Positions 8,087 through 16,315 of a DNA stretch of 64,000 nucleotides are shown here, one piece after another. The translations under genes were made by a program, and so were the position numbers. Below the pieces are notes generated by a model, which had not been told where the DNA came from, ran no database searches, and worked only from the letters and a program-made list of their open reading frames with translations. Position 1 is the first letter of the stretch; each line of letters opens with the position of its first letter. The stretch is from a virus, in IMG/VR virus record IMGVR_UViG_3300033993_003332, positions 1 to 64,000 of that record; one strand, 5' to 3'.

Positions 8087-8394
8087 TGAGTAAATTATCA
8101 AAAAGTAGTATCTATGCTATTAAATATTTATTTAGTCAAGGATTGAATGCTGAACAGATATCATCGGAGATCAACCTGTCTGTCGATAATATTCAAAGTA
8201 TTATAGAATCAGAAAATTTAATTAAACAACCTCCAACAGCTAAAGACCTTATGATAAACCAAACAGCTGTTAAAAGAACAAATAGTGTCGCTATTATGAC
8301 CAAGGAAGCTTCTATGATGAATGATCATGATAGAATCAAATTTGCATCTCAAAAAAGTTCCACAGAGCACATATTTAGACCATTTAGTAAATGA
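8086..8394 (+). CDS. small helix-turn-helix-like protein
   Basis: A 102-residue protein. Residues 5-42 read as a helix-turn-helix of the Trp-repressor/resolvase type: SIYAIKYLFSQGLNAEQIS, then EINLSVDNIQSIIE, where the phrase G-L-N-A-E-Q-I-S resembles the first helix and turn. The second half contains several Met residues and a basic C-terminus ending FRPFSK. It could be a small DNA-binding regulator. Nothing in the sequence identifies a target. It overlaps its neighbours by one and four bases. Confidence 0.5.
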   Translation: MSKLSKSSIYAIKYLFSQGLNAEQISSEINLSVDNIQSIIESENLIKQPPTAKDLMINQTAVKRTNSVAIMTKEASMMNDHDRIKFASQKSSTEHIFRPFSK

Positions 8395-8810
8395 AATTCA
8401 TATCTCGTTATTCTAATAATAAAGAAGTGTCTGCCGCTCAATATATCGTAGAACTAATCTGTGAAAAAAAAGCAAAATTTGACAAAAAGGATTTACATTA
8501 TAGATTTTGGGTTAACAAGGAATGGTCTGCATACTATAGAAATCAAATAGCAACAGCAAACAAATTGGTAAAAAAGTATAATCCTTTGGCTATAGTCAAG
8601 GCTTTACAAGATGATAAAACAGCAAATACATATTCGTTGCGAGCGCCTTTTCTTATTCCTATAATAGAACACTACGAGAAACTTATAGATTCACAGAATA
8701 AAGATTTTTCCAAAACTATAGATAGATCTTTGAATAAAAAACACAAAACAAACATTAGTAAAACCAAAAATATACTTTCAATTTTAGAGGACATAGACAA
8801 TGAGTCTTAA
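8391..8810 (+). CDS. hypothetical basic protein
   Basis: A 139-residue lysine-rich protein with a compact N-terminal part (residues 1-95) containing KDLHYRFWVNKEWSAYYRN and a basic low-complexity tail (SLNKKHKTNISKTKN). No known domain was recognised. It overlaps the start of the RecA-like gene by 11 bases, which suggests translational coupling and perhaps a recombination- or replication-linked function, but that is inference from position only. Confidence 0.5.
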   Translation: MKFISRYSNNKEVSAAQYIVELICEKKAKFDKKDLHYRFWVNKEWSAYYRNQIATANKLVKKYNPLAIVKALQDDKTANTYSLRAPFLIPIIEHYEKLIDSQNKDFSKTIDRSLNKKHKTNISKTKNILSILEDIDNES

Positions 8811-9813
8811 AGAAGATATAATAAAAAATTTTGGAGATGATATTATACTATCCGGTAACTCGCTAGTAGAAAAAAAGATACTGACTATCCCAATTAGTCC
8901 AGCCCTAGATATAGTTCTAGGTGGCGGTATACCGGAAGGTAGTTTCGTAATATTTACTGGACAACCAAAATGTGGAAAAACGTTATCTTCGTTGGATTTT
9001 GCTACCACAGCACAAAAACCAGAATATCAAGGAGATCTAAAGAGTCCTAGAGAAGTGTACTATCTAAACATCGAAGGTAGATTAAAACAAAGAGATCTAT
9101 TAGGTATCAAAGGATTGGACTTAACTCGATTTCATATCATAGGATCTCAACAAGGAAAAATTTTACACGCTGAAGAATATTTACAAATAGCTGAGAGAAT
9201 CATCAATGAGATTCCCGGGTCGATAGTTATCATAGATTCCTATTCTGCATTATGTACAGAAGCAGAAATTACTAGCGATATGGATAAAATGCAAAGAGCA
9301 GACGGAGCAAAACTATTAGCTAAATTCTGTAGAAAAGTTTCTAACGTTATTCCTGTTAATAAAAATATCGTAATTGGTATTACTCATTTAATGGGCAACC
9401 CAACAGGATATGGAGCGGAATTTAAGGAGAAAAGCGGACAAGGTATCGCCTATCAAACCGATATTAAATTACGAGCAAAAAGTTCTAAACCATGGTCTTT
9501 AGGAGCAGATGATACACAGATAGGTCAAGAGGTTGAGTGGCAAGTTATTTGTTCTGCTCTTGGGCCTCCAGGTGGAGTAGCAAAAAGCTTTATCCGATAT
9601 AACGAAGGCATAGATAAACTCACGGAGCTTGTTAATTTGGCCTCAGACGTCGGAGTTATAAATAAAGGCGGGGCATGGTATACAGTTAAAACAGCCAAAG
9701 AAAACCATAAATTTCAGGGAGCAGAAAAAGTACGACTATTTCTAATGGAAAATCCGGATATTGCTAAAGAAGTTGAAAGTTCTATTAAAAGTATATTAGG
9801 TATCACAAAGTGA
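8800..9813 (+). CDS. RecA/UvsX-like recombinase
   Basis: A 337-residue strand-exchange ATPase of the RecA superfamily. Walker A is G54-Q-P-K-C-G-K60-T61, Walker B is SIVIIDSYSAL. E92 in YYLNIEGRL fits the catalytic Glu (E96 in E. coli RecA). The tail of the core, with HLMGNPTGYGAEFKEKSGQG, fits the loop 2 and filament region. It would form filaments on single-stranded DNA and drive recombination-dependent replication and repair. The replicative helicase, primase, a nuclease and a possible annealing protein are close by. Its first Walker A residues (GQPKCGKT) differ from bacterial GPESSGKT. A possible homing-type nuclease gene follows immediately at a TGATG junction. Confidence 0.9.
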   Translation: MSLKEDIIKNFGDDIILSGNSLVEKKILTIPISPALDIVLGGGIPEGSFVIFTGQPKCGKTLSSLDFATTAQKPEYQGDLKSPREVYYLNIEGRLKQRDLLGIKGLDLTRFHIIGSQQGKILHAEEYLQIAERIINEIPGSIVIIDSYSALCTEAEITSDMDKMQRADGAKLLAKFCRKVSNVIPVNKNIVIGITHLMGNPTGYGAEFKEKSGQGIAYQTDIKLRAKSSKPWSLGADDTQIGQEVEWQVICSALGPPGGVAKSFIRYNEGIDKLTELVNLASDVGVINKGGAWYTVKTAKENHKFQGAEKVRLFLMENPDIAKEVESSIKSILGITK

Positions 9814-10223
9814 TGGATGTTGTGAATTTAGATGGCGATATAGTATCTTGGCACTTGACTGGACACATCGCCAAAGGTAGAATAGCACATAAGTCGTCGT
9901 ATCATCTACTTGCCAGGGGTCTATTGATAGACTTATTTCCTACACTACAAATTCTTGAAGAAGTATCAATACCCTTAAAAAGAAATGAAACCTTATATTT
10001 GGATTTTTATATACCGTTATCAAAATTATGTATCGAAGTTCATGGTGAACAACACTATAAATTTATACCATTCTATCACGGAAATATAATGAGTTTTTTG
10101 AAAGCTCAAAAAAAAGATAGAGAAAAAAAGGAATGGTGCGACAATAATAATATTCGTTATATAGAATTGCCTTATAATGAAAATCAAGAGCAATGGATAA
10201 ATAGAATAAATCATGAACAATAA
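9813..10223 (+). CDS. PD-(D/E)XK-type endonuclease (Vsr/DUF559-like)
   Basis: A 136-residue protein with a compact nuclease fold. D64 (LYLDFYIP), E75 (CIEVHGEQH), H81 and D102 (KKDREKKEWC) match the pattern of Vsr/DUF559 and the EDxHD nucleases. The closing IRYIELPYNE strand is typical of these folds. The ATG at 9813 overlaps the RecA stop by one base (TGATG); a GTG at 9810 is an alternative. It could be a free-standing homing endonuclease beside recA or a phage DNA-processing nuclease. A larger relative with the same core lies at 27532-28344. Confidence 0.7.
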   Translation: MDVVNLDGDIVSWHLTGHIAKGRIAHKSSYHLLARGLLIDLFPTLQILEEVSIPLKRNETLYLDFYIPLSKLCIEVHGEQHYKFIPFYHGNIMSFLKAQKKDREKKEWCDNNNIRYIELPYNENQEQWINRINHEQ

Positions 10224-10704
10224 AACATCAAAAGAAGAATTACAATATTGGGATAAGATATTAGATGAGTATGAAACATCTATTGGATTATCGGAATATT
10301 CTGCATCCGTAATATCTTCACAAGAGATCAATACCTATACATCAATGAGTAGAGATGAAATAGAGAAGCTTAATCCTGAAGATTGTGCTCAAATATCTTA
10401 TAGACTATCTCAATTTGCTTTTTATTTACAGCGTAGTTTAAATAGAGAACTTGCTAGATATAATTGGGCAGAAGAAAGTATCAAAGAAGTGATTGCTGAC
10501 GAAATAAATAACTATAAAGGATATGGATATATAGAGAAATCTATACAAGCTATAAAACATAACGAAAAAGCCACAGGACTTAATAGTATTAGAAAATACG
10601 CAAAACAACGTAGTGATAGATTACAATACTTAGCCAATAGTATAAAAAATCTATCTGATATTATGTTATCTATTCAAAAGAGTAAAACTAAACATGGATC
10701 CTAA
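10213..10704 (+). CDS. hypothetical helical protein in recombination module
   Basis: A 163-residue, mostly helical protein with no confident match. A central region LSQFAFYLQRSLNRELARYNW is followed by an Asp/Glu-rich helix and a basic C-terminal region (SIRKYAKQRSDRLQYLAN). The position between a RecA-like recombinase and a DnaB-like helicase is where T4-type phages keep recombination mediators such as UvsY, which is a similarly small helical protein. That is only a positional suggestion. The start overlaps the preceding nuclease gene by 11 bases. Confidence 0.45.
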   Translation: MNNKTSKEELQYWDKILDEYETSIGLSEYSASVISSQEINTYTSMSRDEIEKLNPEDCAQISYRLSQFAFYLQRSLNRELARYNWAEESIKEVIADEINNYKGYGYIEKSIQAIKHNEKATGLNSIRKYAKQRSDRLQYLANSIKNLSDIMLSIQKSKTKHGS

Positions 10705-11125
10705 AGACTTATTAAATAATCCTGATCAGATAAAAAATCTAATTTCTTTATTACAAGCTATGCTGCCTAACGAAGAAAAACAAGAACAAAAACCAACTAA
10801 AGCAAAATCAAAAAGTAAAAAAGAGACGGAAGCTTCAACAGAAGAGCCTTCTTTCAATAGTAAAATTAAAACGAAGAATAAAAGGACATCGCAAGTGTCC
10901 TCTGTTAATAAATTTGAAAAAATGATGGAATTCAATATGCATAAAGATGATAAGCTAATAGATGAAAAATTAGCAAAACATCCGCCGGTTGCACGAACAA
11001 GAGAATACGAACCAATATCTGTGAAGTGCAGAGTTTGTGGAAAAACAGAGAATATAAATCCAGCTCTTGTGCATGACAGTCCTTCGCGCTATAAATGTAA
11101 TAACTGTTCGACAAACGCTGGGTGA
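10694..11125 (+). CDS. zinc-ribbon protein with charged linker
   Basis: A 143-residue protein. It has a short N-terminal helix (MDPKDLLNNPDQIKNLISLL), a long Lys/Glu/Ser-rich flexible linker (about residues 30-80), and a C-terminal zinc ribbon with C-R-V-C-G and C-N-N-C pairs (residues about 115-138). The shape suggests an adaptor that binds nucleic acid or another replication protein through the ribbon. It lies just before the helicase gene, so a role in primosome or recombination assembly is plausible but unproven. Confidence 0.55.
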   Translation: MDPKDLLNNPDQIKNLISLLQAMLPNEEKQEQKPTKAKSKSKKETEASTEEPSFNSKIKTKNKRTSQVSSVNKFEKMMEFNMHKDDKLIDEKLAKHPPVARTREYEPISVKCRVCGKTENINPALVHDSPSRYKCNNCSTNAG

Positions 11126-11131
11126 GATGAA

Positions 11132-12598
11132 ATGATACTTTGTGATCCTGCCGCAGAGAGAGCGGTATTGTCTGGTATATGTAAATATGGTGAAAATGCA
11201 TATTTAGATATTGCCGATATTGTACAGCCATCGACATTTACTGTTGATAGTAATGCTATGATTTTTCAGGTTATAAAAGAAATCTGTGAGAAAGATCATA
11301 GTCCATCTATAGATATAGCATCGATATTATCAACTTCCCAATCATTAAATTTTAGTCATATTCTATCTCAAAAGAATGAGACACAACATTTAAAAGCTAT
11401 TATTGATTTTCCTGTTAATCTTGAAAACGTGAGAAAGTTTGCTGCAAAAATACGCAAACTACAAATCGCTAGACTTTTAAGGGAACAACTGGAAAATGCT
11501 AAAGAAAAATTACTAGATATTAGTGGCAATGAGCCAATATCATCTATTATAGGACTAGCAGAAGATAGTATATTTAACTTTTCAACTCTATTAAATGATA
11601 CAGATAATAATCCTGTTTGTGTTGCTAATATAGTCGATGATTATATCAATAATATTAAAGAAAATCCAATCGATCAAGTCGGTATATCGACAGGGTTTCA
11701 CGTTTATGATAACGCTATAGGGGGTGGTTTACGAAAAGGATCCGTTAGTATCATAGCAGCAAGACCAAAAACCGGTAAAACGCTTCTGGCAGATAATATA
11801 GGGTTACACATAGCTAAGAATGTAAAAATTCCTGTATTGAATATGGATACAGAAATGAGTACTGATGATCATTTAAATAGATTATTGGCTATGATGACAG
11901 AAATAGAAATTAATGATATAGAAACTGGGAAAGCTTTTGAATCACCGGATAAGAATACCAGATTAGTTGGTGCTCAACAAGAATTAAAAAACGCTAAACT
12001 TTACTATAAATCAATAGCTGGTAAACCATTTGAAGAGCAATTGGCTATAATGAGACGATGGTTAGTAAAGGAGGTTGGATTGCATCCAGACGGCACAGCA
12101 AAAGATTGTGTTATAGTTTACGATTATCTAAAACTTATGGATAGTCAAGGAATTAGTCAAGATCTTAAAGAATACCAAGTTCTAGGCTTTATGATGACTA
12201 GTTTGCATAATTTTGCTGTCAGATATAAAGTTCCGATTCTTGGATTTATTCAATTAAATAGAGATGGAATAACAAAAGAAACAACAGATACTGCTAGCGG
12301 ATCAGATAGAATTATATGGCTATGTAGTAATTTTACAATCTTCAAAAGAAAAAGCGATGAAGAAATTGCAGAAGATGGCCCAAATAATGGTAATAGAAAA
12401 CTTGTTCCTATTATTAGTAGACATGGTGGTGGTTTAGATGATAATGATTATATTAATTGTCATATGAAGGGCTGGTGCGCAAAAATTGAAGAAGGTAAGA
12501 CTAGATTGGAATTAGTAAATAATAATACTAACACAGATAAAGGATTTATTGTTAATGACGAGAACAATGATGACGATCAAGAAATCCCGTTCATATAA
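11132..12598 (+). CDS. dnaB: DnaB-like replicative helicase
   Basis: A 488-residue hexameric replicative helicase. The N-terminal domain starts with the typical DPAAERAVLSG helix. The RecA-fold C-terminal domain begins near residue 185 with ISTGFHVYDNAIGGGL and carries Walker A in AARPKTGKTLLADN (about residue 209-222), Walker B at VIVYDYLKLM, and an arginine-rich end region. It would unwind the replication fork ahead of the family C polymerase and recruit the primase. Length is normal for the family. It overlaps the primase gene by about 40 bases, so helicase and primase are translationally coupled. Confidence 0.88.
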   Translation: MILCDPAAERAVLSGICKYGENAYLDIADIVQPSTFTVDSNAMIFQVIKEICEKDHSPSIDIASILSTSQSLNFSHILSQKNETQHLKAIIDFPVNLENVRKFAAKIRKLQIARLLREQLENAKEKLLDISGNEPISSIIGLAEDSIFNFSTLLNDTDNNPVCVANIVDDYINNIKENPIDQVGISTGFHVYDNAIGGGLRKGSVSIIAARPKTGKTLLADNIGLHIAKNVKIPVLNMDTEMSTDDHLNRLLAMMTEIEINDIETGKAFESPDKNTRLVGAQQELKNAKLYYKSIAGKPFEEQLAIMRRWLVKEVGLHPDGTAKDCVIVYDYLKLMDSQGISQDLKEYQVLGFMMTSLHNFAVRYKVPILGFIQLNRDGITKETTDTASGSDRIIWLCSNFTIFKRKSDEEIAEDGPNNGNRKLVPIISRHGGGLDDNDYINCHMKGWCAKIEEGKTRLELVNNNTNTDKGFIVNDENNDDDQEIPFI

Positions 12599-13724
12599 TC
12601 AGCAACAACTAAAAGTATTGTCCGATTATTTATGCGAAGATATAGATAATCTATTAGATAGTCTAAATATCACAGACTATAAAATATTTGATCGTATGAT
12701 TGCCATGAGATGTCCTATACACGGAGGAGATAACAACTCTGCGTGTAACTTATATTATAAAGGGGACTCATACAGGGGAAACTGGAAGTGTCGTACTCAT
12801 CAATGCGAAGAAACATTCAAAGGATCTATCATTGGTTTTATTAGAGGCTGTTTGTCTAAACAAAATGGATGGACAGGACCAGGAGATTCGACAGTATCTT
12901 TTAATGATGCTGTTGAATATGCAATAAAGTTTAGTAAGAAAAATCCTGATAATATTAAAGTCAATAAAAAAGAGGTTGAAAAAAATAATTTTGTTAATGT
13001 TATCAATCATATACAGTCTGATATAAGACTAAAAGATGAATCACCAAAGGTGTCAAGAGCCACTATTATTAAAAATCTAGATATTCCATCACAATACTTT
13101 TTGGATAGAGGATTTTCAAGAGATATATTAATCAAATATGATGTTGGAGAATGCACCAGTCGTGAAAAAGAAATGTTCCAAAGGGCAGTTGTTCCTGTTT
13201 ATGACGATTCTCACTCACATATGGTAGGATGTTCTGGAAGAAGTCTGTTCGACTCCTGCGAAAAATGTAAGGGCTATCATAGTTTAGACGCATTATGTCC
13301 AAAAGATGACTATTTATGGCAATACTCTAAATGGAAGCATAATAAGGGATTTAAGACTCAAGAATATCTATATAATTTATGGTATGCGAAAGACTATATA
13401 CAACAAAGTAAAAGTATAATTCTTGTAGAAAGTCCCGGCAATGTATGGAGACTTGAAGAGGCAGGAATACATAATAGCGTAGCCCTATTCGGATCTGTGC
13501 TACAAGACAAACAAAAACTATTATTGGATATATCCGGGGCTATGAGTATATATATGTTAATGGATAATGATGAAGCTGGCAAAAAAGCATCAGAAAAAAT
13601 TTATGATAAATGTTCGAAAACATATAATGTCTATAAAATAGATATTGATCATCCTGATGTTGCCGAGATGACCGTCTCAGAAGTAAAAGAAATTATTTCA
13701 CCACAAATACGAGATAAGTACTAA
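12555..13724 (+). CDS. DnaG-like DNA primase
   Basis: A primase of about 389 residues. It has an N-terminal zinc ribbon (C-P-I-H then W-K-C-R-T-H-Q-C), a central basic region, and a Toprim domain with the conserved Glu in LVESPGNVWRL and the metal-binding DNDEAG. Primase with an intact zinc ribbon and Toprim would make RNA primers on single-stranded DNA. The start is not certain. The ATG at 12555 has AAAGGA at 12539-12544 upstream; ATG codons at 12567 and 12570 are alternatives. An additional Cys-rich stretch (SCEKCKGYHSLDALC) in the middle could bind a second zinc. The gene overlaps the helicase upstream and the dNMP kinase downstream. Confidence 0.82.
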   Translation: MTRTMMTIKKSRSYNQQQLKVLSDYLCEDIDNLLDSLNITDYKIFDRMIAMRCPIHGGDNNSACNLYYKGDSYRGNWKCRTHQCEETFKGSIIGFIRGCLSKQNGWTGPGDSTVSFNDAVEYAIKFSKKNPDNIKVNKKEVEKNNFVNVINHIQSDIRLKDESPKVSRATIIKNLDIPSQYFLDRGFSRDILIKYDVGECTSREKEMFQRAVVPVYDDSHSHMVGCSGRSLFDSCEKCKGYHSLDALCPKDDYLWQYSKWKHNKGFKTQEYLYNLWYAKDYIQQSKSIILVESPGNVWRLEEAGIHNSVALFGSVLQDKQKLLLDISGAMSIYMLMDNDEAGKKASEKIYDKCSKTYNVYKIDIDHPDVAEMTVSEVKEIISPQIRDKY

Positions 13725-14317
13725 TGAATACCAAAATTATAGCATTTTCTGGACGTAAACAGTCTGGCAAAACTATTTGTTCAGAATTTTTAAAAGGATT
13801 ATTATTATCTAATGGATATTCTGATGTTGAAATATATAACTTTGCAGACCCATTGAAAGAAGACATATGCATGAACATGTTTGGATTATCATATGCTCAG
13901 TGTTATGGCGAAGATCATAATAAGAATGAACTAGTTGATGCCTATTGGGAAGATAAGCAACTAACAGCACGAGATTTAATGCAATTAATAGGCACGGACT
14001 TATTTAGAAAATTAAATAATAATATTTGGGTAAATGCTCTTATCAATAAAATTAAAAAGAGTAAACTTCAAGTTGTTATAGTTTCTGATTGTAGATTTCC
14101 TAATGAAATAGAAGCTATAAAAAATAATGGAGGAATAGTATTTCGACTAAATAGAAATCCACACAAATCAGAACATATTAGCGAATCAATATTGGATGCT
14201 TGCAGATATGATTGGAATAATTTTAATGCTATCATTAATAATGAACATATGACAGTTAGAGAGCAATATGATAAACTTAAAAAACTTATGTTACATTTTA
14301 ATGTACTACCACAATAA
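13724..14317 (+). CDS. deoxynucleoside monophosphate kinase-like protein
   Basis: A 197-residue P-loop kinase. The P-loop is G10-R-K-Q-S-G-K16-T17, followed by a typical phage dNMP kinase pattern: NFADPLKED, a lid-like ARDLMQLIGTDLFR region and the signature VVIVSDCRFPNEIEAIK (written here as VSDCRFPNE). It would phosphorylate dNMPs to dNDPs and complete the nucleotide-supply set formed with ribonucleotide reductase and dCMP deaminase. It starts at the primase stop (one-base overlap). Confidence 0.82.
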   Translation: MNTKIIAFSGRKQSGKTICSEFLKGLLLSNGYSDVEIYNFADPLKEDICMNMFGLSYAQCYGEDHNKNELVDAYWEDKQLTARDLMQLIGTDLFRKLNNNIWVNALINKIKKSKLQVVIVSDCRFPNEIEAIKNNGGIVFRLNRNPHKSEHISESILDACRYDWNNFNAIINNEHMTVREQYDKLKKLMLHFNVLPQ

Positions 14318-14326
14318 TAGGATATC

Positions 14327-16315
14327 ATGATTATAACTTATTTCCGTAGTTCGTCTTATAATGCCCATTCTATGTGCGAACAACAATATTTTTTTGAATA
14401 TGTACTAGGATGGAGGGGCCCAAGTGGACAAAAGGCGGATAAAGGAACAATAGTCCATAAAGTTTTAGAAATTCTTGCCATGATCAAACAAGGTCAGCAA
14501 GATAAATTATCTCATATAAATGATGACGAATTCTTAGGTCTTATAGATATAAATGACTATAGTCTTAATACCATAATAGAAAAAGTATACAAGCATTATA
14601 GTACCGCTAATAGTCATCATACTTGGACTCTAAAAGATTATAAGGACTGCTATAATTGGGTTTACAAGGCTATAGAATTTAATGGCGGTATGTTTGATCC
14701 TAGAAATCGCACCATTCTTAGACCAGAACAACACTTTGATTTGGTAATAGAAAAACCATGGGCTAAATACGAGTATAATATTAATAATCAAAAACTAGAT
14801 GGATATTTGGGCTTAAAAGGCACTATAGATCTTATAACTTTGGCTAATGATAATACTATTGAGGTCATAGATTGGAAAGGATTGCCATTAGATACAAAAT
14901 TACCTACTCTTGACGGATGGACAACAATTGCAGATATAAATGTGGGATGTAATGTCTTTGATCAATACGGTAATATATGTCGCGTTGTTGGAAAATCAAA
15001 AGTCAAAACAAAAAAATGTTTCAGAGTAACTTTTGATGACAAAACATCGGTAATTTGTGACGATGAGCATTTATGGAAATTATCTAATGGTGAAACGGTA
15101 TCTATACAGGATCTAGTTATTGGCGATACTATTAATGTGACAAAACCATTAAAATGTAATGAACAATCCCTACCAATAGATCCTTATCTATTAGGAGTCT
15201 GGTTAGGAGACGGAAGAAATAGAGGCTGCGAGATTAGTGGCAATGATACTGAAATTTTTGAAGAAATACAAGCAAGAGGTTATGAGCTAGGAAAAATTCA
15301 AAATGATAAAAGATCAAAAAATAAGACAGTATCGATCCTAAATGTGACAAAAATACTAAAATCTTTAAATCTATTGAATAATAAACATATACCAAAAATT
15401 TATTTGAGAGCATCTTTTCAACAAAGGCTAGACTTACTAAGGGGTTTGATGGATACAGACGGAAATGTAAATCCAATTAGAAAACAAACTGTGTTTACTT
15501 CTTGTAATAAAAAACTATCCGACGATGTTAAAGACCTACTTTTAACCCTTGGGCAAAGACCGAATCAAGCGTGTATTAAAAGAGATACAAATTACAAAAA
15601 AAACGTAATCATATATCCTATTTCGTTTCGTCCAATTGACATTAATCCTTTTCTATTGAGCAGGAAAAAAGAACTTGTGGATGTAAATTGGGGATCTGGA
15701 AGATCTAGGGTTAGACGAGTTTCTAAAATAGAAGAATCGATTATACAAAAAACTCAATGCATTTCCGTAGACAGTCCAGACAATACTTATCTGTGTACAG
15801 AAAATTATATTCCAACACATAATACTGGACGAAGACTAGATTGGGCAACAGGACAAGAAAAAACACAAGAAAAATTAGAAAAAGATCCTCAACTCAAAAT
15901 CTATCATTATGCTATTAAAAAACTGTATCCTCATATAGAGAATGTTATTTTTTCCATATATTTTATTAATGATGGTGGTCCTTTTTCTATGGTTTTTCAT
16001 GATAGCGATCTTGCCGATACTGAAAATATGTTACGTCAAAAATTTGAAATCATTAAACAAACTAAACGACCACGATTGAATAAAAGTTGGATGTGTAATA
16101 AATTATGTCATTTTGGTAAGACTACATTTGCTAATACTAATATTGAGCCATTGAAAGAGTATAGGGATGGACAAATATGTCAAAAAGATTCGATCATGAC
16201 AAAATGTGAACAAGTGAAGCACGACCTTGAACTTTACGGGATCGATGCTACAATGAGTATGTACAAGCACCCGAATCATTCTTTTGGATCCTACAAAGCA
16301 CCCGGAACCGTATGA
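14327..16315 (+). CDS. Cas4/RecB-like PD-(D/E)XK nuclease with an intein
   Basis: A 662-residue precursor that, after removal of a 315-residue intein, would give a 347-residue nuclease. The nuclease has D168 (KGTIDLI) and D182-W-K184 as PD-(D/E)XK residues, then QLKIYHYAIK as motif IV. It has Cys residues that could hold an Fe-S cluster: one near the N-terminus (SMCEQQYFFEY) and a C-terminal set (WMCNKLC, then C in GQIC and TKC), as in Cas4 and AddB. The intein lies directly after the catalytic Lys184, within the conserved DWK-TGR motif. The natural role is probably end resection or single-strand processing during recombination. The stop overlaps the DNA polymerase start by four bases. Confidence 0.85.
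   Translation: MIITYFRSSSYNAHSMCEQQYFFEYVLGWRGPSGQKADKGTIVHKVLEILAMIKQGQQDKLSHINDDEFLGLIDINDYSLNTIIEKVYKHYSTANSHHTWTLKDYKDCYNWVYKAIEFNGGMFDPRNRTILRPEQHFDLVIEKPWAKYEYNINNQKLDGYLGLKGTIDLITLANDNTIEVIDWKGLPLDTKLPTLDGWTTIADINVGCNVFDQYGNICRVVGKSKVKTKKCFRVTFDDKTSVICDDEHLWKLSNGETVSIQDLVIGDTINVTKPLKCNEQSLPIDPYLLGVWLGDGRNRGCEISGNDTEIFEEIQARGYELGKIQNDKRSKNKTVSILNVTKILKSLNLLNNKHIPKIYLRASFQQRLDLLRGLMDTDGNVNPIRKQTVFTSCNKKLSDDVKDLLLTLGQRPNQACIKRDTNYKKNVIIYPISFRPIDINPFLLSRKKELVDVNWGSGRSRVRRVSKIEESIIQKTQCISVDSPDNTYLCTENYIPTHNTGRRLDWATGQEKTQEKLEKDPQLKIYHYAIKKLYPHIENVIFSIYFINDGGPFSMVFHDSDLADTENMLRQKFEIIKQTKRPRLNKSWMCNKLCHFGKTTFANTNIEPLKEYRDGQICQKDSIMTKCEQVKHDLELYGIDATMSMYKHPNHSFGSYKAPGTV
14879..15823 (+). mobile_element. 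class 3 intein with LAGLIDADG homing endonuclease
   Basis: Residues 185-499 of the nuclease precursor form an intein. The junctions are DWK|GLPLD and PTHN|TGRR, so residue 1 is Gly rather than Cys or Ser, the end is His-Asn, and the +1 residue is Thr. The three residues that define class 3 inteins are present: W250 two residues after the block B His (DEHLW), C478 at block F position 4 (TQCISVD), and T497 at block G position 5 (PTHN). Known class 3 inteins begin the reaction by direct attack of the block F Cys, so a non-nucleophilic residue 1 is expected. Two LAGLIDADG motifs, YLLGVWLGDG and LLRGLMDTDG, supply the homing endonuclease. Confidence 0.9.

Noticed and set aside
14327-16315. A CRISPR-Cas system because of the Cas4-like nuclease
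   Set aside because: No other cas gene and no repeat-spacer array is visible. RecB/Cas4-like nucleases are common free-standing phage recombination enzymes.
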